From Aliishimia sp963678085 (GTDB lineage Bacteria > Pseudomonadota > Alphaproteobacteria > Rhodobacterales > Rhodobacteraceae): DNA of 64,000 bases. Each line of letters starts with the position of its first letter. Position 1 is the stretch's first letter. The translations under genes were made by a program, and so were the position numbers. The stretch is taken from positions 1,674,001 to 1,738,000 of the forward strand of contig OY782680.1 of NCBI GenBank assembly GCA_963678085.1, read 5' to 3'. Positions 8,719 through 18,004 of the stretch are shown one piece after another. The notes beneath the pieces are model-generated. The model did not search any database and was not told where the DNA came from. It saw nothing but the letters and a program-made list of their open reading frames with translations.

Positions 8719-9894
8719 ATGCAAGCAGCGGTGATTGGGGCGGGGCCAGCGGGGCTTGCGGCGGCTGAGGTGCTCGCTCAGGTCGGGGCCAAAGTGACGG
8801 TATATGAGGCCAAGCCAAGCCCTGCGCGCAAATTCCTGATGGCGGGAAAATCGGGGTTAAACCTGACCTTAGCGGGCGATTTTGAGAAATTACTTTCAGG
8901 ATATGGGGATCGTGCAGATCTGCTGGAGCCTGCCTTGCAAGCCTTTGATAACGCCGCTTTGCAGGCATGGGCGGCAGGGCTGGGGCAAGAAATGTTCACG
9001 GGCTCGAGCGGCCGGGTGTTTCCCAAGGTGATGAAAGCCTCTCCGCTCTTGCGCGCTTGGCTGGCGCGGCTTGATACTCTTGGCGTTCAGATCAAAACCC
9101 GCTGGCGCTGGAGTGGTTGGCGCGGCTCGGCGTTGCGCTTTGAGACCGCAAATGGCCTGCAGGAGGTGACACCCGATGTGACCGTGCTGGCCTGCGGCGG
9201 GGCGAGCTGGGCGCGGCTGGGCTCTGACGGGGCTTGGGCGCAGCATCTTGAAACCGGGCTTGTTCCGTTTGCTGCGGCGAATGTGGGGCTGAGGGTCAAT
9301 TGGAGCGACAAGATGCAGCCTCATTTTGGGGCGCCCATCAAAAATGTCGAGTGGTGCGCCGGTCCCTTGATCTCGCGCGGCGAGGCGGTTTTGAGCGCAG
9401 CGGGGCTTGAGGGCGGCGGGATCTATAGCGTGAGCCGTGCCGTGCGCGATGGCTCCGCTCTGCACGCCAATTTGCTGCCAGATATGCAGGCGGAACAGAT
9501 TGCGCAACGGCTCGCAAAACCGCGCGGGAAAACCAGTCTCTCCAATCATCTGCGCAAATGTCTGCGCCTTGACAAAACCAAGCTCGCCTTGCTGCAAGAA
9601 TGGGGTCGGCCCTTGCCACATGATCCACATGATCCACATGAACTGGCGATGCGCATCACCCAGCTGCCTGTTCCTGTGGAAGGGCTTGCAGATATGGATG
9701 GCGCGATTTCGACGGCGGGCGGGATCTCCTTTGATGCGCTCACCCCTGGCTTTATGCTCAAAGAGCGCCCTGGTGTGTTTTGCGCAGGCGAGATGCTGGA
9801 TTGGGAGGCACCCACGGGCGGTTGGCTTTTGACCGCTTGTTTTGCCACCGGTCGCTGGGCTGGGCAGCACGCGGCGCAGTTTGCAAAGGGTTAG
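8719..9894 (+). CDS. BaiN/RdsA-type NAD(P)/FAD-dependent oxidoreductase (HI0933-like flavoprotein)
   Basis: FAD enzyme of 391 residues. The N-terminal dinucleotide-binding motif is IGAGPAGLAAAEVLA; the family motif GKSGLNLT follows near residue 43; the C-terminal FAD-contact segment includes STAGGISFDALTPGFML and FCAGEMLDWEAPTGGWLLTA. It is the subfamily sometimes described as the PP_4765 type. The substrate is unknown. A 9-bp micro-repeat near 9618 encodes PHDPHDPHE in the insert domain. It converges with the trypsin-like gene, overlapping it by 4 bp. Confidence 0.87.
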   Translation: MQAAVIGAGPAGLAAAEVLAQVGAKVTVYEAKPSPARKFLMAGKSGLNLTLAGDFEKLLSGYGDRADLLEPALQAFDNAALQAWAAGLGQEMFTGSSGRVFPKVMKASPLLRAWLARLDTLGVQIKTRWRWSGWRGSALRFETANGLQEVTPDVTVLACGGASWARLGSDGAWAQHLETGLVPFAAANVGLRVNWSDKMQPHFGAPIKNVEWCAGPLISRGEAVLSAAGLEGGGIYSVSRAVRDGSALHANLLPDMQAEQIAQRLAKPRGKTSLSNHLRKCLRLDKTKLALLQEWGRPLPHDPHDPHELAMRITQLPVPVEGLADMDGAISTAGGISFDALTPGFMLKERPGVFCAGEMLDWEAPTGGWLLTACFATGRWAGQHAAQFAKG

Positions 9895-10574
9895 CGTCGA
9901 TGGATTGTCAGGATTTGATCGATCCATCCCGGTAGCCGCGCCGCCTTTGCACCCCTGGCAAAGCGTGATGAAACAACGCCCACAACCCGCCACTCTCCAG
10001 TCTCGCCCATCTGCAACAAGGGGCTGCCGGAATTGCCGGAAATGACTGGGCAGGCGATATCAACAACAAAGCTGGCCGCGCCGACGATGGGGCAATCCAG
10101 ACGCCCAGACAGCCTATGCGGGCGCTTGATATGATAGCCGACAATGCCCAGTTTGGCGCTTTCAATCTCGGCAAAGCGCATGGGCTCGATCTCTTCAATT
10201 GGGCGGGCGAGGAACAATAGCCCCACATCATAATCAGGGCGATGCGCGCCGGGTTCATATTTGGGATGTCGCCGCGCGCCGATAATCCGCCGTGCCCCAA
10301 TGTAATTCTCGCCATCCCATCCGGCCACGAACATGCGGTTCTCTGCCAGACCCCTGAGGGGCGGGGCGCAATGGGCGGCGGTGAGCACCACATCGGGCAT
10401 AATCAAGGTGCCCGTACACATGCCTTGCAGGCGAAAGCCAGACGAATTCACCCGGCCTATCGCGGGAAACTTGGCCGCAGTTTCGGCGGGCAGGGGGGGC
10501 ATATAGGGCTCTGCACTCTGGGCAAACCCGGCTTGAGTGCAAAGAATTAGGCAGGTGAGGACAAGACGTAGCAT
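9891..10574 (-). CDS. secreted trypsin-like serine protease
   Basis: Exported S1-family peptidase of 227 residues with a clear signal peptide (MLRLVLTCLILCTQAGFAQS). Catalytic histidine in LTAAHCA (about residue 67), aspartate in PDYDVGLLFL (about residue 119) and serine in VISGNSGSPLL (about residue 181) are all visible, with the oxyanion GNSGSPL intact, so it should be active in the periplasm or outside the cell. The gene is divergent from yajC, with 213 bp between them. The natural substrate is unknown. Confidence 0.87.
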   Translation of the reverse strand: MLRLVLTCLILCTQAGFAQSAEPYMPPLPAETAAKFPAIGRVNSSGFRLQGMCTGTLIMPDVVLTAAHCAPPLRGLAENRMFVAGWDGENYIGARRIIGARRHPKYEPGAHRPDYDVGLLFLARPIEEIEPMRFAEIESAKLGIVGYHIKRPHRLSGRLDCPIVGAASFVVDIACPVISGNSGSPLLQMGETGEWRVVGVVSSRFARGAKAARLPGWIDQILTIHRR

Positions 10575-10787
10575 AGCTTACCTAACGCTGGATTTGCCTT
10601 GATGCCAAGCAAGATGCACAACCTACGGTATGGGATTGGGGTAAAAATTTTCGTGTGCGCCCGCCAGATAGGGCTTTTATGCGCCACATCTGCTTGCGCC
10701 CAGCGTGCCAAGTGCCTAGATACCAGCGAGTTTACGAAAGCGCCCTTGCGCGCGACATCACGCCGAAGCGAGCCAAAAGAGAGACCC

Positions 10788-11066
10788 ATGAATCCAGTCG
10801 ATTTCATCCCCCTGATTCTGATCTTCGGGATCATGTACTTCCTGTTGATCCGGCCACAGCAGACGAAACTAAAAGAACATCAGAAGATGGTCGAAGCCTT
10901 GCGGCGCGGGGATCAAGTGGTCACGCAAGGCGGGCTGATCGGCAAGGTCACAAAGGTCAAGGATGACAATGAGATTGAGGTGGAGCTTGCCGAGGGCGTG
11001 AAAGTGCGCGTCGTGCAATCCACCATCGCCCAGGTGCTCAGCAAGACCGAGCCTGCCCCAAAGTAA
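10788..11066 (+). CDS. yajC: preprotein translocase subunit YajC
   Basis: Single-spanning inner-membrane accessory of the Sec translocon, 92 residues. The N-terminal helix FIPLILIFGIMYFLLIRPQQ is characteristic, followed by QVVTQGGLIGKV and a charged tail. ATG 10788 is the family-like start; longer in-frame starts add unrelated residues. It opens the forward unit yajC-secD-secF-Mth938-ccmABCDG, only 22 bp before secD. Confidence 0.93.
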   Translation: MNPVDFIPLILIFGIMYFLLIRPQQTKLKEHQKMVEALRRGDQVVTQGGLIGKVTKVKDDNEIEVELAEGVKVRVVQSTIAQVLSKTEPAPK

Positions 11067-11088
11067 CTCCAGCTCAAAAGGCGCCGCT

Positions 11089-12753
11089 ATGCTGCAGATT
11101 GCCCCCTGGAAACGCGTGCTGATCTTGCTGACCTGTGTGGTTGGTTTGCTTTTGGCGCTGCCGAACGGATTTTACACGCGGGTTGAGGCCTATAATGATG
11201 CGGCAACCGCCCTGGAGCGGCGCGGCGAGGGGGCGCAGCCCACAGCGATCGAAGAGGCGTCTTTGGGGCTTTGGCCTTCTTTCCTGCCTTCCTCCATTGT
11301 TAATCTTGGCCTGGATCTGCGGGGCGGTGCGCATTTGCTGGCTGAGGTGCAGCTGGAACAGGTCTATGAGGCGCAAATGGATAGCCTCTGGCCCGAGGTG
11401 CGCGATGCGGTGCGCTCGATAACGCCGCTGCGCCGTGACCCCGATGCCCCCGGTGACATCATTCGCGCCCGTGTAAATGACCCATCTCGCATGGATGAGG
11501 TGCGCACCGCGCTCTTGGATCTTGCGCGCCCTGTGCAATCGCTGACCGGGATGGGCGCAACGAATATCCTTGTGCGCATCCAGGGGGATAGTTTCGAAAT
11601 AACGCTGTCCGAGGATGAAAAGCGTGCGGTGGATGAGCGCACCATGCAGCAATCCCTAGAGATCGTGCGCCGCCGGATTGACGAGGCAGGCACGCGCGAG
11701 CCGACAATTCAGCGTCAGGGCACAAGCCGCATATTGATCCAAGTGCCCGGCGTAAGCTCTGCCGAGGAAGTTAAAAGGCTTATCGGCAAGACGGCGGCTT
11801 TGACCTTTAACCCGGTGGTGCGCGTCACCTCTGATGCAAATGCGCTGCCCGGTGTTGGGAACGCGCTGCTGCCCTCGATGGAGGATCCTGACCGCTTTTA
11901 TGTGATCGAAAAGGCACCCGTCGTGACCGGAGAGGATCTGACCGATGCTCAGCCCTCTTTTGACCAAAATGGCGGGCCTGCGGTGAATTTCCGCTTTAAC
12001 ACGGCGGGCGCGCGGCGCTTTGGGGATTATACGGCAGAAAATGTCGGCTCTCCTTTTGCCATCGTGCTGGATGGAGAGGTGGTGAGCGCCCCGCGCATCA
12101 ATGAACATATTCCGGGCGGCTCGGGCATTATCTCGGGCAATTTCACCATCGAGGAAAGCACCACTTTGGCCGTTCTTTTGCGCGCGGGCGCTCTACCGGC
12201 TGAGCTCACCTTCCTAGAAGAGCGCACCATCGGCCCGGATTTGGGCCAGGACAGCATTGACGCAGGCAAAATCGCCACGATTGTCGCCTTTGCCGCTGTG
12301 CTGGTGTTCATGTTCCTCAGCTATGGCCGTTTTGGGATCTTTGCCAATATCGCGCTGATCATCAATATCGCGCTGATCTTCGGGCTGCTAAGCCTCATCG
12401 GCGTGACGCTCACGCTGCCGGGTATCGCGGGGATCGTGCTGACAGTCGGCATGGCCGTTGATGCCAATGTGCTGATTTTCGAGCGGATCCGCGAAGAGCT
12501 CAAATCCGCCAAAGGCCCGGCCCGCGCCATCGAGCGTGGCTATGAAAAAGCGCTTTCGGCCATTATCGACGCCAATATCACCACGCTGATTACTGCGGTG
12601 ATCTTGCTGGTCATGGGCTCTGGCCCGGTGCAGGGCTTTGCCTGGACGCTGATGATTGGGATTATTACCTCGGTCTTTACGGCGATTTTTGTCACGCGGC
12701 TCTTGGTGGTGATGTGGTTTGAACGGGCGCGGCCCAAAACGATTGAGGTCTGA
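11089..12753 (+). CDS. secD: protein translocase subunit SecD
   Basis: Proton-motive-force-driven partner of SecYEG, 554 residues. One N-terminal membrane helix (about residues 7-27), a periplasmic P1 domain containing GLDLRGGAHLL, and about five C-terminal helices ending in the export motif GMAVDANVLIFERIREE. AAAGG precedes ATG 11089. The stop is followed by secF one base later. Length and motifs are intact. Confidence 0.96.
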   Translation: MLQIAPWKRVLILLTCVVGLLLALPNGFYTRVEAYNDAATALERRGEGAQPTAIEEASLGLWPSFLPSSIVNLGLDLRGGAHLLAEVQLEQVYEAQMDSLWPEVRDAVRSITPLRRDPDAPGDIIRARVNDPSRMDEVRTALLDLARPVQSLTGMGATNILVRIQGDSFEITLSEDEKRAVDERTMQQSLEIVRRRIDEAGTREPTIQRQGTSRILIQVPGVSSAEEVKRLIGKTAALTFNPVVRVTSDANALPGVGNALLPSMEDPDRFYVIEKAPVVTGEDLTDAQPSFDQNGGPAVNFRFNTAGARRFGDYTAENVGSPFAIVLDGEVVSAPRINEHIPGGSGIISGNFTIEESTTLAVLLRAGALPAELTFLEERTIGPDLGQDSIDAGKIATIVAFAAVLVFMFLSYGRFGIFANIALIINIALIFGLLSLIGVTLTLPGIAGIVLTVGMAVDANVLIFERIREELKSAKGPARAIERGYEKALSAIIDANITTLITAVILLVMGSGPVQGFAWTLMIGIITSVFTAIFVTRLLVVMWFERARPKTIEV

Positions 12754-12754
12754 T

Positions 12755-13723
12755 ATGCGTCTAAGACTTGTCAAACAGGACACAAATTTTGACTTCTTCA
12801 AGTTTTGGGGAATGTGGCTCGGGTTTTCCTGCGTTTTGATGCTGCTTGGCTTTGTGAGCTTTGGCGTCCAGGGGCTGAACTTCGGCATTGATTTCAAGGG
12901 TGGAACAACCATACGAACCGAGGCCCCGCAAGCGGTTGATGTCGCCCTGTATCGCGAAGCGCTCACGGCGCTAGAGCTGGGGGATATTTCGGTCAACGAG
13001 GTCTTTGATCCAAATTTCCGCGACGACCAACACGTCGCTATGGTGCGCATCGAGGCCCAGAAAGGGGCAGAGGCGATCACCGCTGAGACGATTACAGATG
13101 TGAAGGGCGCTTTGTCAGAAAAAGTGCCGGGTATCAAATTCCTCTCGGTTGAATCTGTGGGGCCAAAAGTCTCGGGCGAGCTGATCCAGACCGCTGCTAT
13201 TGCTGTTGTCATGGCTATTGCCGCAGTGCTGTTCTATATCTGGCTGCGCTTTGAGTGGCAGTTTGCGCTTGGGGCGGTGGCTGCGCTCGTACATGATGTG
13301 ATCTTGACCATTGGCGTGTTCTCCGCGCTGCAAATCAAATTCGATCTGGCGATTATCGCGGCGCTTTTGACCATTGTGGGCTATTCGCTGAACGATACGG
13401 TTGTTGTGTTTGACCGGGTGCGCGAAAACTTGCGCAAATTCAAAAAACGTCCGCTGGCCGAAGTGCTCAATATATCGATCAATGAAACCCTGAGCCGGAC
13501 CTTTATGACCTCGGTGACCACATTGCTTGCGTTGATTTCGCTCTTTGTACTGGGGGGCGATGTGATCCGGGGCTTTGTCTTTGCGATGATCTGGGGCGTG
13601 ATCGTGGGCACCTATAGCTCGATCTTTGTGGCCTCTGCCGTTCTGCTTTACCTAGGGGTCAAGCGCGATTGGTCCAAGCCTGATGCGGGTGCGGGCACAC
13701 AGTTTGGCAATGTGGATGCGTAA
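12755..13723 (+). CDS. secF: protein translocase subunit SecF
   Basis: Inner-membrane partner of SecD, 322 residues from ATG 12755. Signatures: GIDFKGGTTIRTE in the first periplasmic part and GYSLNDTVVVFDRVRENL in the fourth helix region, with about six membrane helices in all. It starts right behind secD and its stop overlaps the next start (TAATG). Split secD and secF are normal for the group. Confidence 0.96.
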   Translation: MRLRLVKQDTNFDFFKFWGMWLGFSCVLMLLGFVSFGVQGLNFGIDFKGGTTIRTEAPQAVDVALYREALTALELGDISVNEVFDPNFRDDQHVAMVRIEAQKGAEAITAETITDVKGALSEKVPGIKFLSVESVGPKVSGELIQTAAIAVVMAIAAVLFYIWLRFEWQFALGAVAALVHDVILTIGVFSALQIKFDLAIIAALLTIVGYSLNDTVVVFDRVRENLRKFKKRPLAEVLNISINETLSRTFMTSVTTLLALISLFVLGGDVIRGFVFAMIWGVIVGTYSSIFVASAVLLYLGVKRDWSKPDAGAGTQFGNVDA

Positions 13724-14079
13724 TGCAGCTGGGTGAAATCCAATATGACAGCGCTGCGCCGGTCGATGGTTATGGCCCCGGTTTTTTCCGCATTGGCGGG
13801 CAAGTCTATGAGGGCGCGGTTCTGACCGGCCCTATGGGCACGCAGGCCTGGGGCGGCTACGGGGATGCGGGGGCGCTGATTGCGATTGCTGGGCAGATTG
13901 ACATTCTTTTTCTAGGCACGGGAACAGATACCGCCCACCCGCCAGCGGATTTTCGCAGCGCTGTTGAAGGCGCAGGGATCGGGTTAGAGCCCATGGCCTC
14001 GCCCGCCGCTGCGCGCACTTATAACATCTTGCTCAGTGAAGGGCGCCGGGTCGCGCTGGCGATGTTGCCCGTTGACTGA
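13723..14079 (+). CDS. Mth938-like domain protein (NDUFAF3 family, DUF498)
   Basis: Compact 118-residue protein of the Mth938/DUF498 family. The human relative NDUFAF3 assists assembly of respiratory complex I, and bacterial members lie beside secD/secF, exactly as here. Visible family features are an N-terminal DGYGPGFFRIGG and a glycine-rich middle, with the IDILFLGTG core strand. It is coupled to secF by a TAATG overlap and to ccmA by overlap at its end. A bacterial complex I role is inferred from the family. Confidence 0.82.
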   Translation: MQLGEIQYDSAAPVDGYGPGFFRIGGQVYEGAVLTGPMGTQAWGGYGDAGALIAIAGQIDILFLGTGTDTAHPPADFRSAVEGAGIGLEPMASPAAARTYNILLSEGRRVALAMLPVD

Positions 14080-14686
14080 GTCGCTGCATGTCACAGACCT
14101 AGCCGTTGGACGCGGCGGGGTGCCTTTGCTGAGCGGTGTGACATTCTCGATCCATCCAGGGCAGGCGCTTATTCTACGCGGGCCAAACGGGGCGGGCAAG
14201 ACCACGCTGCTGCGCGTATTGGCAGGGCTGCAACCGCCCCTTGCCGGCGCGATCACGGGACCAGAAATCGCCTATGCGTCTCATAGCGATGGGATTAAAT
14301 CCACATTGACGGTGACAGAGAATTTACGCTTTTGGGCGTCTGTCTTTGGCTCATCTGATATAGCACCCGCGCTTGAAGCCTATCATCTGACAGCGCTGCA
14401 ATCGCGCGCTGCGGGCAATCTGAGCGCCGGGCAAAAACGTCGCCTGGGTCTTGCGCGCATGCAGCTGAGCGGGGCAGCGCTGTGGTTGATGGATGAGCCA
14501 ACCGTATCGCTGGACGGCGAGGCCGTGGGCTGGTTTTCTGCCGCCGTGCGCGCGCATCTGGGGAAGGGGGGCTTAGCACTTATCGCCACCCATATCGAGC
14601 TGGGCCTTGATGCCGAAATCCTCGACATACGCAATTACCGCGCAAAGCCGGAACTCGCGGGCAGCTCTGATGAGGCGTTTCTATGA
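14072..14686 (+). CDS. ccmA: haem ABC exporter ATP-binding protein CcmA
   Basis: ATPase of the CcmABCD complex that loads haem onto CcmE for cytochrome c maturation, about 204 residues. Walker A GPNGAGKTTLLRVLAG (near residue 36), signature LSAGQKRRLGLARM, and Walker B WLMDEPTVSLD are all intact. The family-like N-terminus starts around a TTG at 14072, which overlaps the Mth938 stop; an ATG at 14036 would add residues that do not look like the family. The start is therefore inferred. ccmB follows with a 4-bp overlap. Confidence 0.9.
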   Translation: MTESLHVTDLAVGRGGVPLLSGVTFSIHPGQALILRGPNGAGKTTLLRVLAGLQPPLAGAITGPEIAYASHSDGIKSTLTVTENLRFWASVFGSSDIAPALEAYHLTALQSRAAGNLSAGQKRRLGLARMQLSGAALWLMDEPTVSLDGEAVGWFSAAVRAHLGKGGLALIATHIELGLDAEILDIRNYRAKPELAGSSDEAFL

Positions 14687-15339
14687 GGGCGCTTTTGCTG
14701 CGGGATCTAAAACTTGCCTTTCGCGCGGGCGGGGGCTTTGGCCTGGGGCTGGCCTTTTTCCTGATCGTTGTGACCTTGGTTCCCTTTAGCGTCGGGCCAC
14801 AAGGCGCGCTGCTTTCGCGTATCGCGGCCGGTGTGCTCTGGCTTGGCGCGCTTTTGGCCTGCTTGCTGTCATTGGATCGGCTCTTGGCACTGGATTGGGA
14901 GGATGGATCGCTTGATCTGTTGGCCACCTCGCCGGTGCCGCTCGAAGCTGTTCTAAGCGTCAAGGCCCTGGCCCATTGGCTGACCACTGGGTTGCCGCTT
15001 GTGCTGGCCGCGCCGTTTTTCGGTGTGCTGCTGAACCTGCCCGAGCCGGGCTATTTGTGGCTGTTTGCCTCGCTCTGCGTTGGCACACCTGCGCTTTCGG
15101 TGATCGGTGCATTTGGCGCAGCGCTTACGGTGGGGCTCAAGCGGGGCGGGCTGTTGCTTTCGCTTTTGGTTCTGCCGCTCTATGTACCTACGTTGATCTT
15201 TGGGGCAGAGGTGGCGCGGCGCGGCTCCGAAGGTCTGAGTGTGAGCGCGCCTCTGATGATGCTTGCGGGGATCACGCTGGCGAGCCTTGCGCTGATGCCC
15301 TTTGCCGCAGGGGCGGCGCTGCGTATGAACCTGCGATGA
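14683..15339 (+). CDS. ccmB: haem exporter membrane subunit CcmB
   Basis: Integral membrane partner of CcmA, 218 residues and about six membrane helices (around residues 20-40, 45-65, 95-115, 125-150, 155-180 and 190-212). The start overlaps ccmA by ATGA, so expression is coupled. Length and hydrophobic pattern match the family, with LDRLLALDWEDGSLDLL after the second helix typical of CcmB. 42 bp separate it from ccmC. Confidence 0.93.
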   Translation: MRALLLRDLKLAFRAGGGFGLGLAFFLIVVTLVPFSVGPQGALLSRIAAGVLWLGALLACLLSLDRLLALDWEDGSLDLLATSPVPLEAVLSVKALAHWLTTGLPLVLAAPFFGVLLNLPEPGYLWLFASLCVGTPALSVIGAFGAALTVGLKRGGLLLSLLVLPLYVPTLIFGAEVARRGSEGLSVSAPLMMLAGITLASLALMPFAAGAALRMNLR

Positions 15340-15381
15340 GCGATGATTGCAAAGACTGATATGAGTGCGTAAAGGAATGAC

Positions 15382-16116
15382 ATGGCGTCTTTATGGGAAT
15401 ATGCGAACCCGGTGAAATTTATGCGGCTCAGCGCTAAGCTGTTGCCGCCACTTTGGGTGTTGAGCGCGGTTTGCCTGGTCGGGGGGCTCGTTTGGGGGTT
15501 CTTCTTTACCCCGGATGATTACCGTCAGGGCTCGACCGTTAAGATCATCTATCTGCATGTGCCTGCGGCCATGATGGCGATCAATATTTGGGTAATGATG
15601 CTTGTGGCCTCGCTGATCTGGCTGATCCGTCGCCATCATGTGAGCGCGCTGGCGGCAAAAGCGGCGGCGCCTATTGGGATCACCATGACGCTCATGGCGC
15701 TGTTCACCGGCGCGGTTTGGGGCCAGCCCATGTGGGGCACCTGGTGGGTGTGGGATCCGCGCCTAACCTCGTTTTTGATCCTGTTTCTGTTTTATTTGGG
15801 ATATCTGGCCCTATGGGAGGCGATCGAAGATCCTGACACAGCAGCAGATTTGACTGCAGTTCTTTGTCTTGTGGGCAGTGTTTTTGCGGTTCTTTCGCGC
15901 TATGCGGTGCTGTTTTGGAACCGAGGGCTGCATCAGGGGGCCTCGCTGAGCCTGGATAAAGAGGAAAACGTGGCGGATGTGTTCTATTTTCCGCTGCTTA
16001 TGTGCATTGCTGGATTTGTGCTCTTGTTCCTGGCGCTGGTGCTCTATCGCACGGGAACAGAAATCAGCCGACGCCGGGCGGGCGCTTTGTTGAGACGGAG
16101 GGCGGCCCATGCCTGA
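15382..16116 (+). CDS. ccmC: haem-handling protein CcmC
   Basis: Membrane protein of 244 residues that binds haem on the outer face and passes it to CcmE. The tryptophan-rich loop is intact (WGTWWVWDPRLTS, about residue 118), and six hydrophobic segments with flanking histidines (YLHVPAAMMA and NRGLHQGASLS) are visible. It is preceded by AAAGGA and its end overlaps ccmD by 8 bp. Confidence 0.95.
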   Translation: MASLWEYANPVKFMRLSAKLLPPLWVLSAVCLVGGLVWGFFFTPDDYRQGSTVKIIYLHVPAAMMAINIWVMMLVASLIWLIRRHHVSALAAKAAAPIGITMTLMALFTGAVWGQPMWGTWWVWDPRLTSFLILFLFYLGYLALWEAIEDPDTAADLTAVLCLVGSVFAVLSRYAVLFWNRGLHQGASLSLDKEENVADVFYFPLLMCIAGFVLLFLALVLYRTGTEISRRRAGALLRRRAAHA

Positions 16117-16264
16117 TTTGGGGAAATATGCAGAGGCGGTTTTGTCCGCTTATGCGGTTTCGATCCTGTTGCTTGTTGGGATTGTGGCCCTAAGCCTTTG
16201 GTCTGGTGCGCGCGCGCGCAAAGAGCTGGCGCGGATTGAGGCGGAGGGCAAAGATGAAAATTAA
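16109..16264 (+). CDS. ccmD: haem exporter protein CcmD
   Basis: Small single-span protein of 51 residues completing CcmABCD. It begins MPDLGKYAEAVLSAYAVSIL, with one hydrophobic helix (about residues 13-32) and a basic tail ending in IEAEGKDEN. The start overlaps ccmC by 8 bp and the end overlaps ccmG by 11 bp, the usual ccmC-ccmD-ccmG packing. It is easy to overlook because of its size. Confidence 0.9.
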   Translation: MPDLGKYAEAVLSAYAVSILLLVGIVALSLWSGARARKELARIEAEGKDEN

Positions 16265-16793
16265 GCCGCTTATGCTGCTGCCCCCGCTGCTGTTTTTGGC
16301 TTTCGCGATTTTTGCGGCTGTGGGCATGTTTCGCGATGATGGCAATGGGCTGCCCTCGACCTTTATCGGCAAGCCCGCGCCGCCAGTGACCGAGGTTGCT
16401 TTGCAGGGCTATGTGGGCGCGAAGCCCGAGGATTTTGCCCGCGGTGAAGTTACCCTGGTCAATTTCTGGGCCAGCTGGTGCCCGCCATGCCGCGCCGAGC
16501 ATCCGCGCCTTTTGAAGCTCGCCGAGCAAGGCATTCCGATCATTGGGGTGAATTTTAACGATCGTGCCGGGGACGCGAGCGCCTATCTGGCTGAGGCAAA
16601 AAACCCATTCATTGCGGTTCCGTTTGATCCCAATGGGCGCTCGGCCTTTGATTGGGGCGTGTCGGCCCCGCCAGAGACTTTTATCCTCGGCCCAGATGGC
16701 ACCGTGCTTTACCGCTTTATCGGCCCGCTTGTGGGGTCAGACTATGAGCAGCGCTTTTTGCCTGAGCTGCAAAAGGCGCTTGCTGCACAGTGA
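16254..16793 (+). CDS. ccmG: thiol:disulfide interchange protein CcmG/DsbE
   Basis: Membrane-anchored thioredoxin-like protein of 179 residues that keeps apocytochrome c cysteines reduced for haem attachment. N-terminal anchor PLMLLPPLLFLAFAIFA, then active site WASWCPPCRAEHP (about residue 78) and cis-proline GVSAPPETF. It starts inside ccmD and is the last gene of the forward unit. ccmE, ccmF and ccmH are not in this window, so they must be elsewhere or the system is incomplete. Confidence 0.94.
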   Translation: MKIKPLMLLPPLLFLAFAIFAAVGMFRDDGNGLPSTFIGKPAPPVTEVALQGYVGAKPEDFARGEVTLVNFWASWCPPCRAEHPRLLKLAEQGIPIIGVNFNDRAGDASAYLAEAKNPFIAVPFDPNGRSAFDWGVSAPPETFILGPDGTVLYRFIGPLVGSDYEQRFLPELQKALAAQ

Positions 16794-16805
16794 TAGGCCC
16801 CGTTC

Positions 16806-17210
16806 TTACGAAAATAATGCGGTGTGGATTCTTTCGATGTCTTCCTCAATGAGCGGCTTGTTGAAATAGCTTTTAACGGAGCCGTATCGCGAGGCCTGCT
16901 CTTGATCTTTGGGATCATGTGATGTGGTGAGCATGACAATTGGCGTGTCCTTGAAATTCGGGCCAAGCTGCGTGTTCGCGGCCTCAAGAAATTCAAAACC
17001 GTTCATGCGGGGCATGTTGATATCCAAGAGAATCAGATCAACGGCGCTCGCCTCGGGGTTGCGGAAATGGTCCAGGGCCTCTTGCGCATAGGTGCAGCTG
17101 ATGACGTTTTCGACAAGGCCAGAGTGTTTGAGCGTGCGGCGGTAGTGCCGTTGGTCAAACTCTTCATCGTCAATAATCATTACGGTTTTGATTGGGGTCT
17201 TCTCACTCAT
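16806..17210 (-). CDS. single-domain response regulator
   Basis: Stand-alone CheY-like receiver of 134 residues. Acidic pocket in MIIDDEEFD, phospho-acceptor aspartate in LILLDINMPRMNGFEFL (about residue 61), threonine in VMLTTS and lysine in YFNKPL are present. ATG 17210 follows a GAGAAGAG sequence. No kinase or output domain lies alongside, so it probably works with a remote histidine kinase or phosphorelay. It converges with ccmG. Confidence 0.88.
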   Translation of the reverse strand: MSEKTPIKTVMIIDDEEFDQRHYRRTLKHSGLVENVISCTYAQEALDHFRNPEASAVDLILLDINMPRMNGFEFLEAANTQLGPNFKDTPIVMLTTSHDPKDQEQASRYGSVKSYFNKPLIEEDIERIHTALFS

Positions 17211-17310
17211 GACGGCTCTTCTCGTAGGATTGCACTGCGGATTTCTCCTGCTCGCAAACTTAGCCACAACAGGCTGATAAAGAGTTAACTGTCGGAAATA
17301 TTTGAGAATT

Positions 17311-17835
17311 TTATGCGGTTTGCCCCAGGCGGGTTTCCAGCACATCAAAGGGCACGCCGGGGGCGTCTTTGGATTGTTGGATCACCAGAGAGGTTTTCAC
17401 GCTTGCCACATTTTGCGTGGTCAGCAGCACATCGGTTAGAAATGTCTGAAAGCTTGACATATCGGGGGCGACGCATTTGAGGATGAAATCCACCTCGCCC
17501 ATAAGCATATGGCATTCGCGTACCAGCGGCCATTCAGCGCATTTGGCCTCAAAGGCGGTGAGGTCCGCATTGGCTTGGCTGGACAGGCCCACCATGGCGA
17601 AGACTTGCACCTCAAATCCGAGCGCACGCGCATTCACCTCAGCATGATAGCCGTTGATATAGCCGGCCTGTTCCAATGTGCGCACGCGGCGCAGGCAGGG
17701 TGGGGCGGAGATGCCGACACGTTTAGCCAGCTCCACATTGGTCATACGCCCATCGGCTTGCAGCTCCGCCAGGATCTTCCGGTCAATTGGGTCAAGACTG
17801 AGCCCCGAATGTAACCCTGCATTGATCGCAACCAC
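17311..17835 (-). CDS. Lrp/AsnC family transcriptional regulator
   Basis: DNA-binding regulator of 174 residues from GTG 17835, chosen because AGGAGG lies 5 bp upstream. LDPIDRKILAELQADGR starts the winged helix; NVELAKRVGISAPPCLRRVR is the recognition helix (about residue 45). The C-terminal RAM effector fold carries GLSSQANADL and LVRECHMLMGEVDFILK. It is divergent from trxB, an arrangement common in Rhodobacteraceae and consistent with control of, or from, the shared intergenic region. Ligand unknown. Confidence 0.9.
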   Translation of the reverse strand: MVAINAGLHSGLSLDPIDRKILAELQADGRMTNVELAKRVGISAPPCLRRVRTLEQAGYINGYHAEVNARALGFEVQVFAMVGLSSQANADLTAFEAKCAEWPLVRECHMLMGEVDFILKCVAPDMSSFQTFLTDVLLTTQNVASVKTSLVIQQSKDAPGVPFDVLETRLGQTA

Positions 17836-18004
17836 AGCTGCCTCCTTCTTTGCGTTTCTTCTAACAGACAGGCGGGCAAGCGCAACAATATTTCGCTGCG
17901 GCGCAAAGAAAATGTTCTTTGGGCCGGGCAGCTTTATGTGATGGCTCTTTTCGTGCAGGGCGCGCGTGGTTATATGGGAAGCGACAGGCAAAAAGGGGAC
18001 CAAA

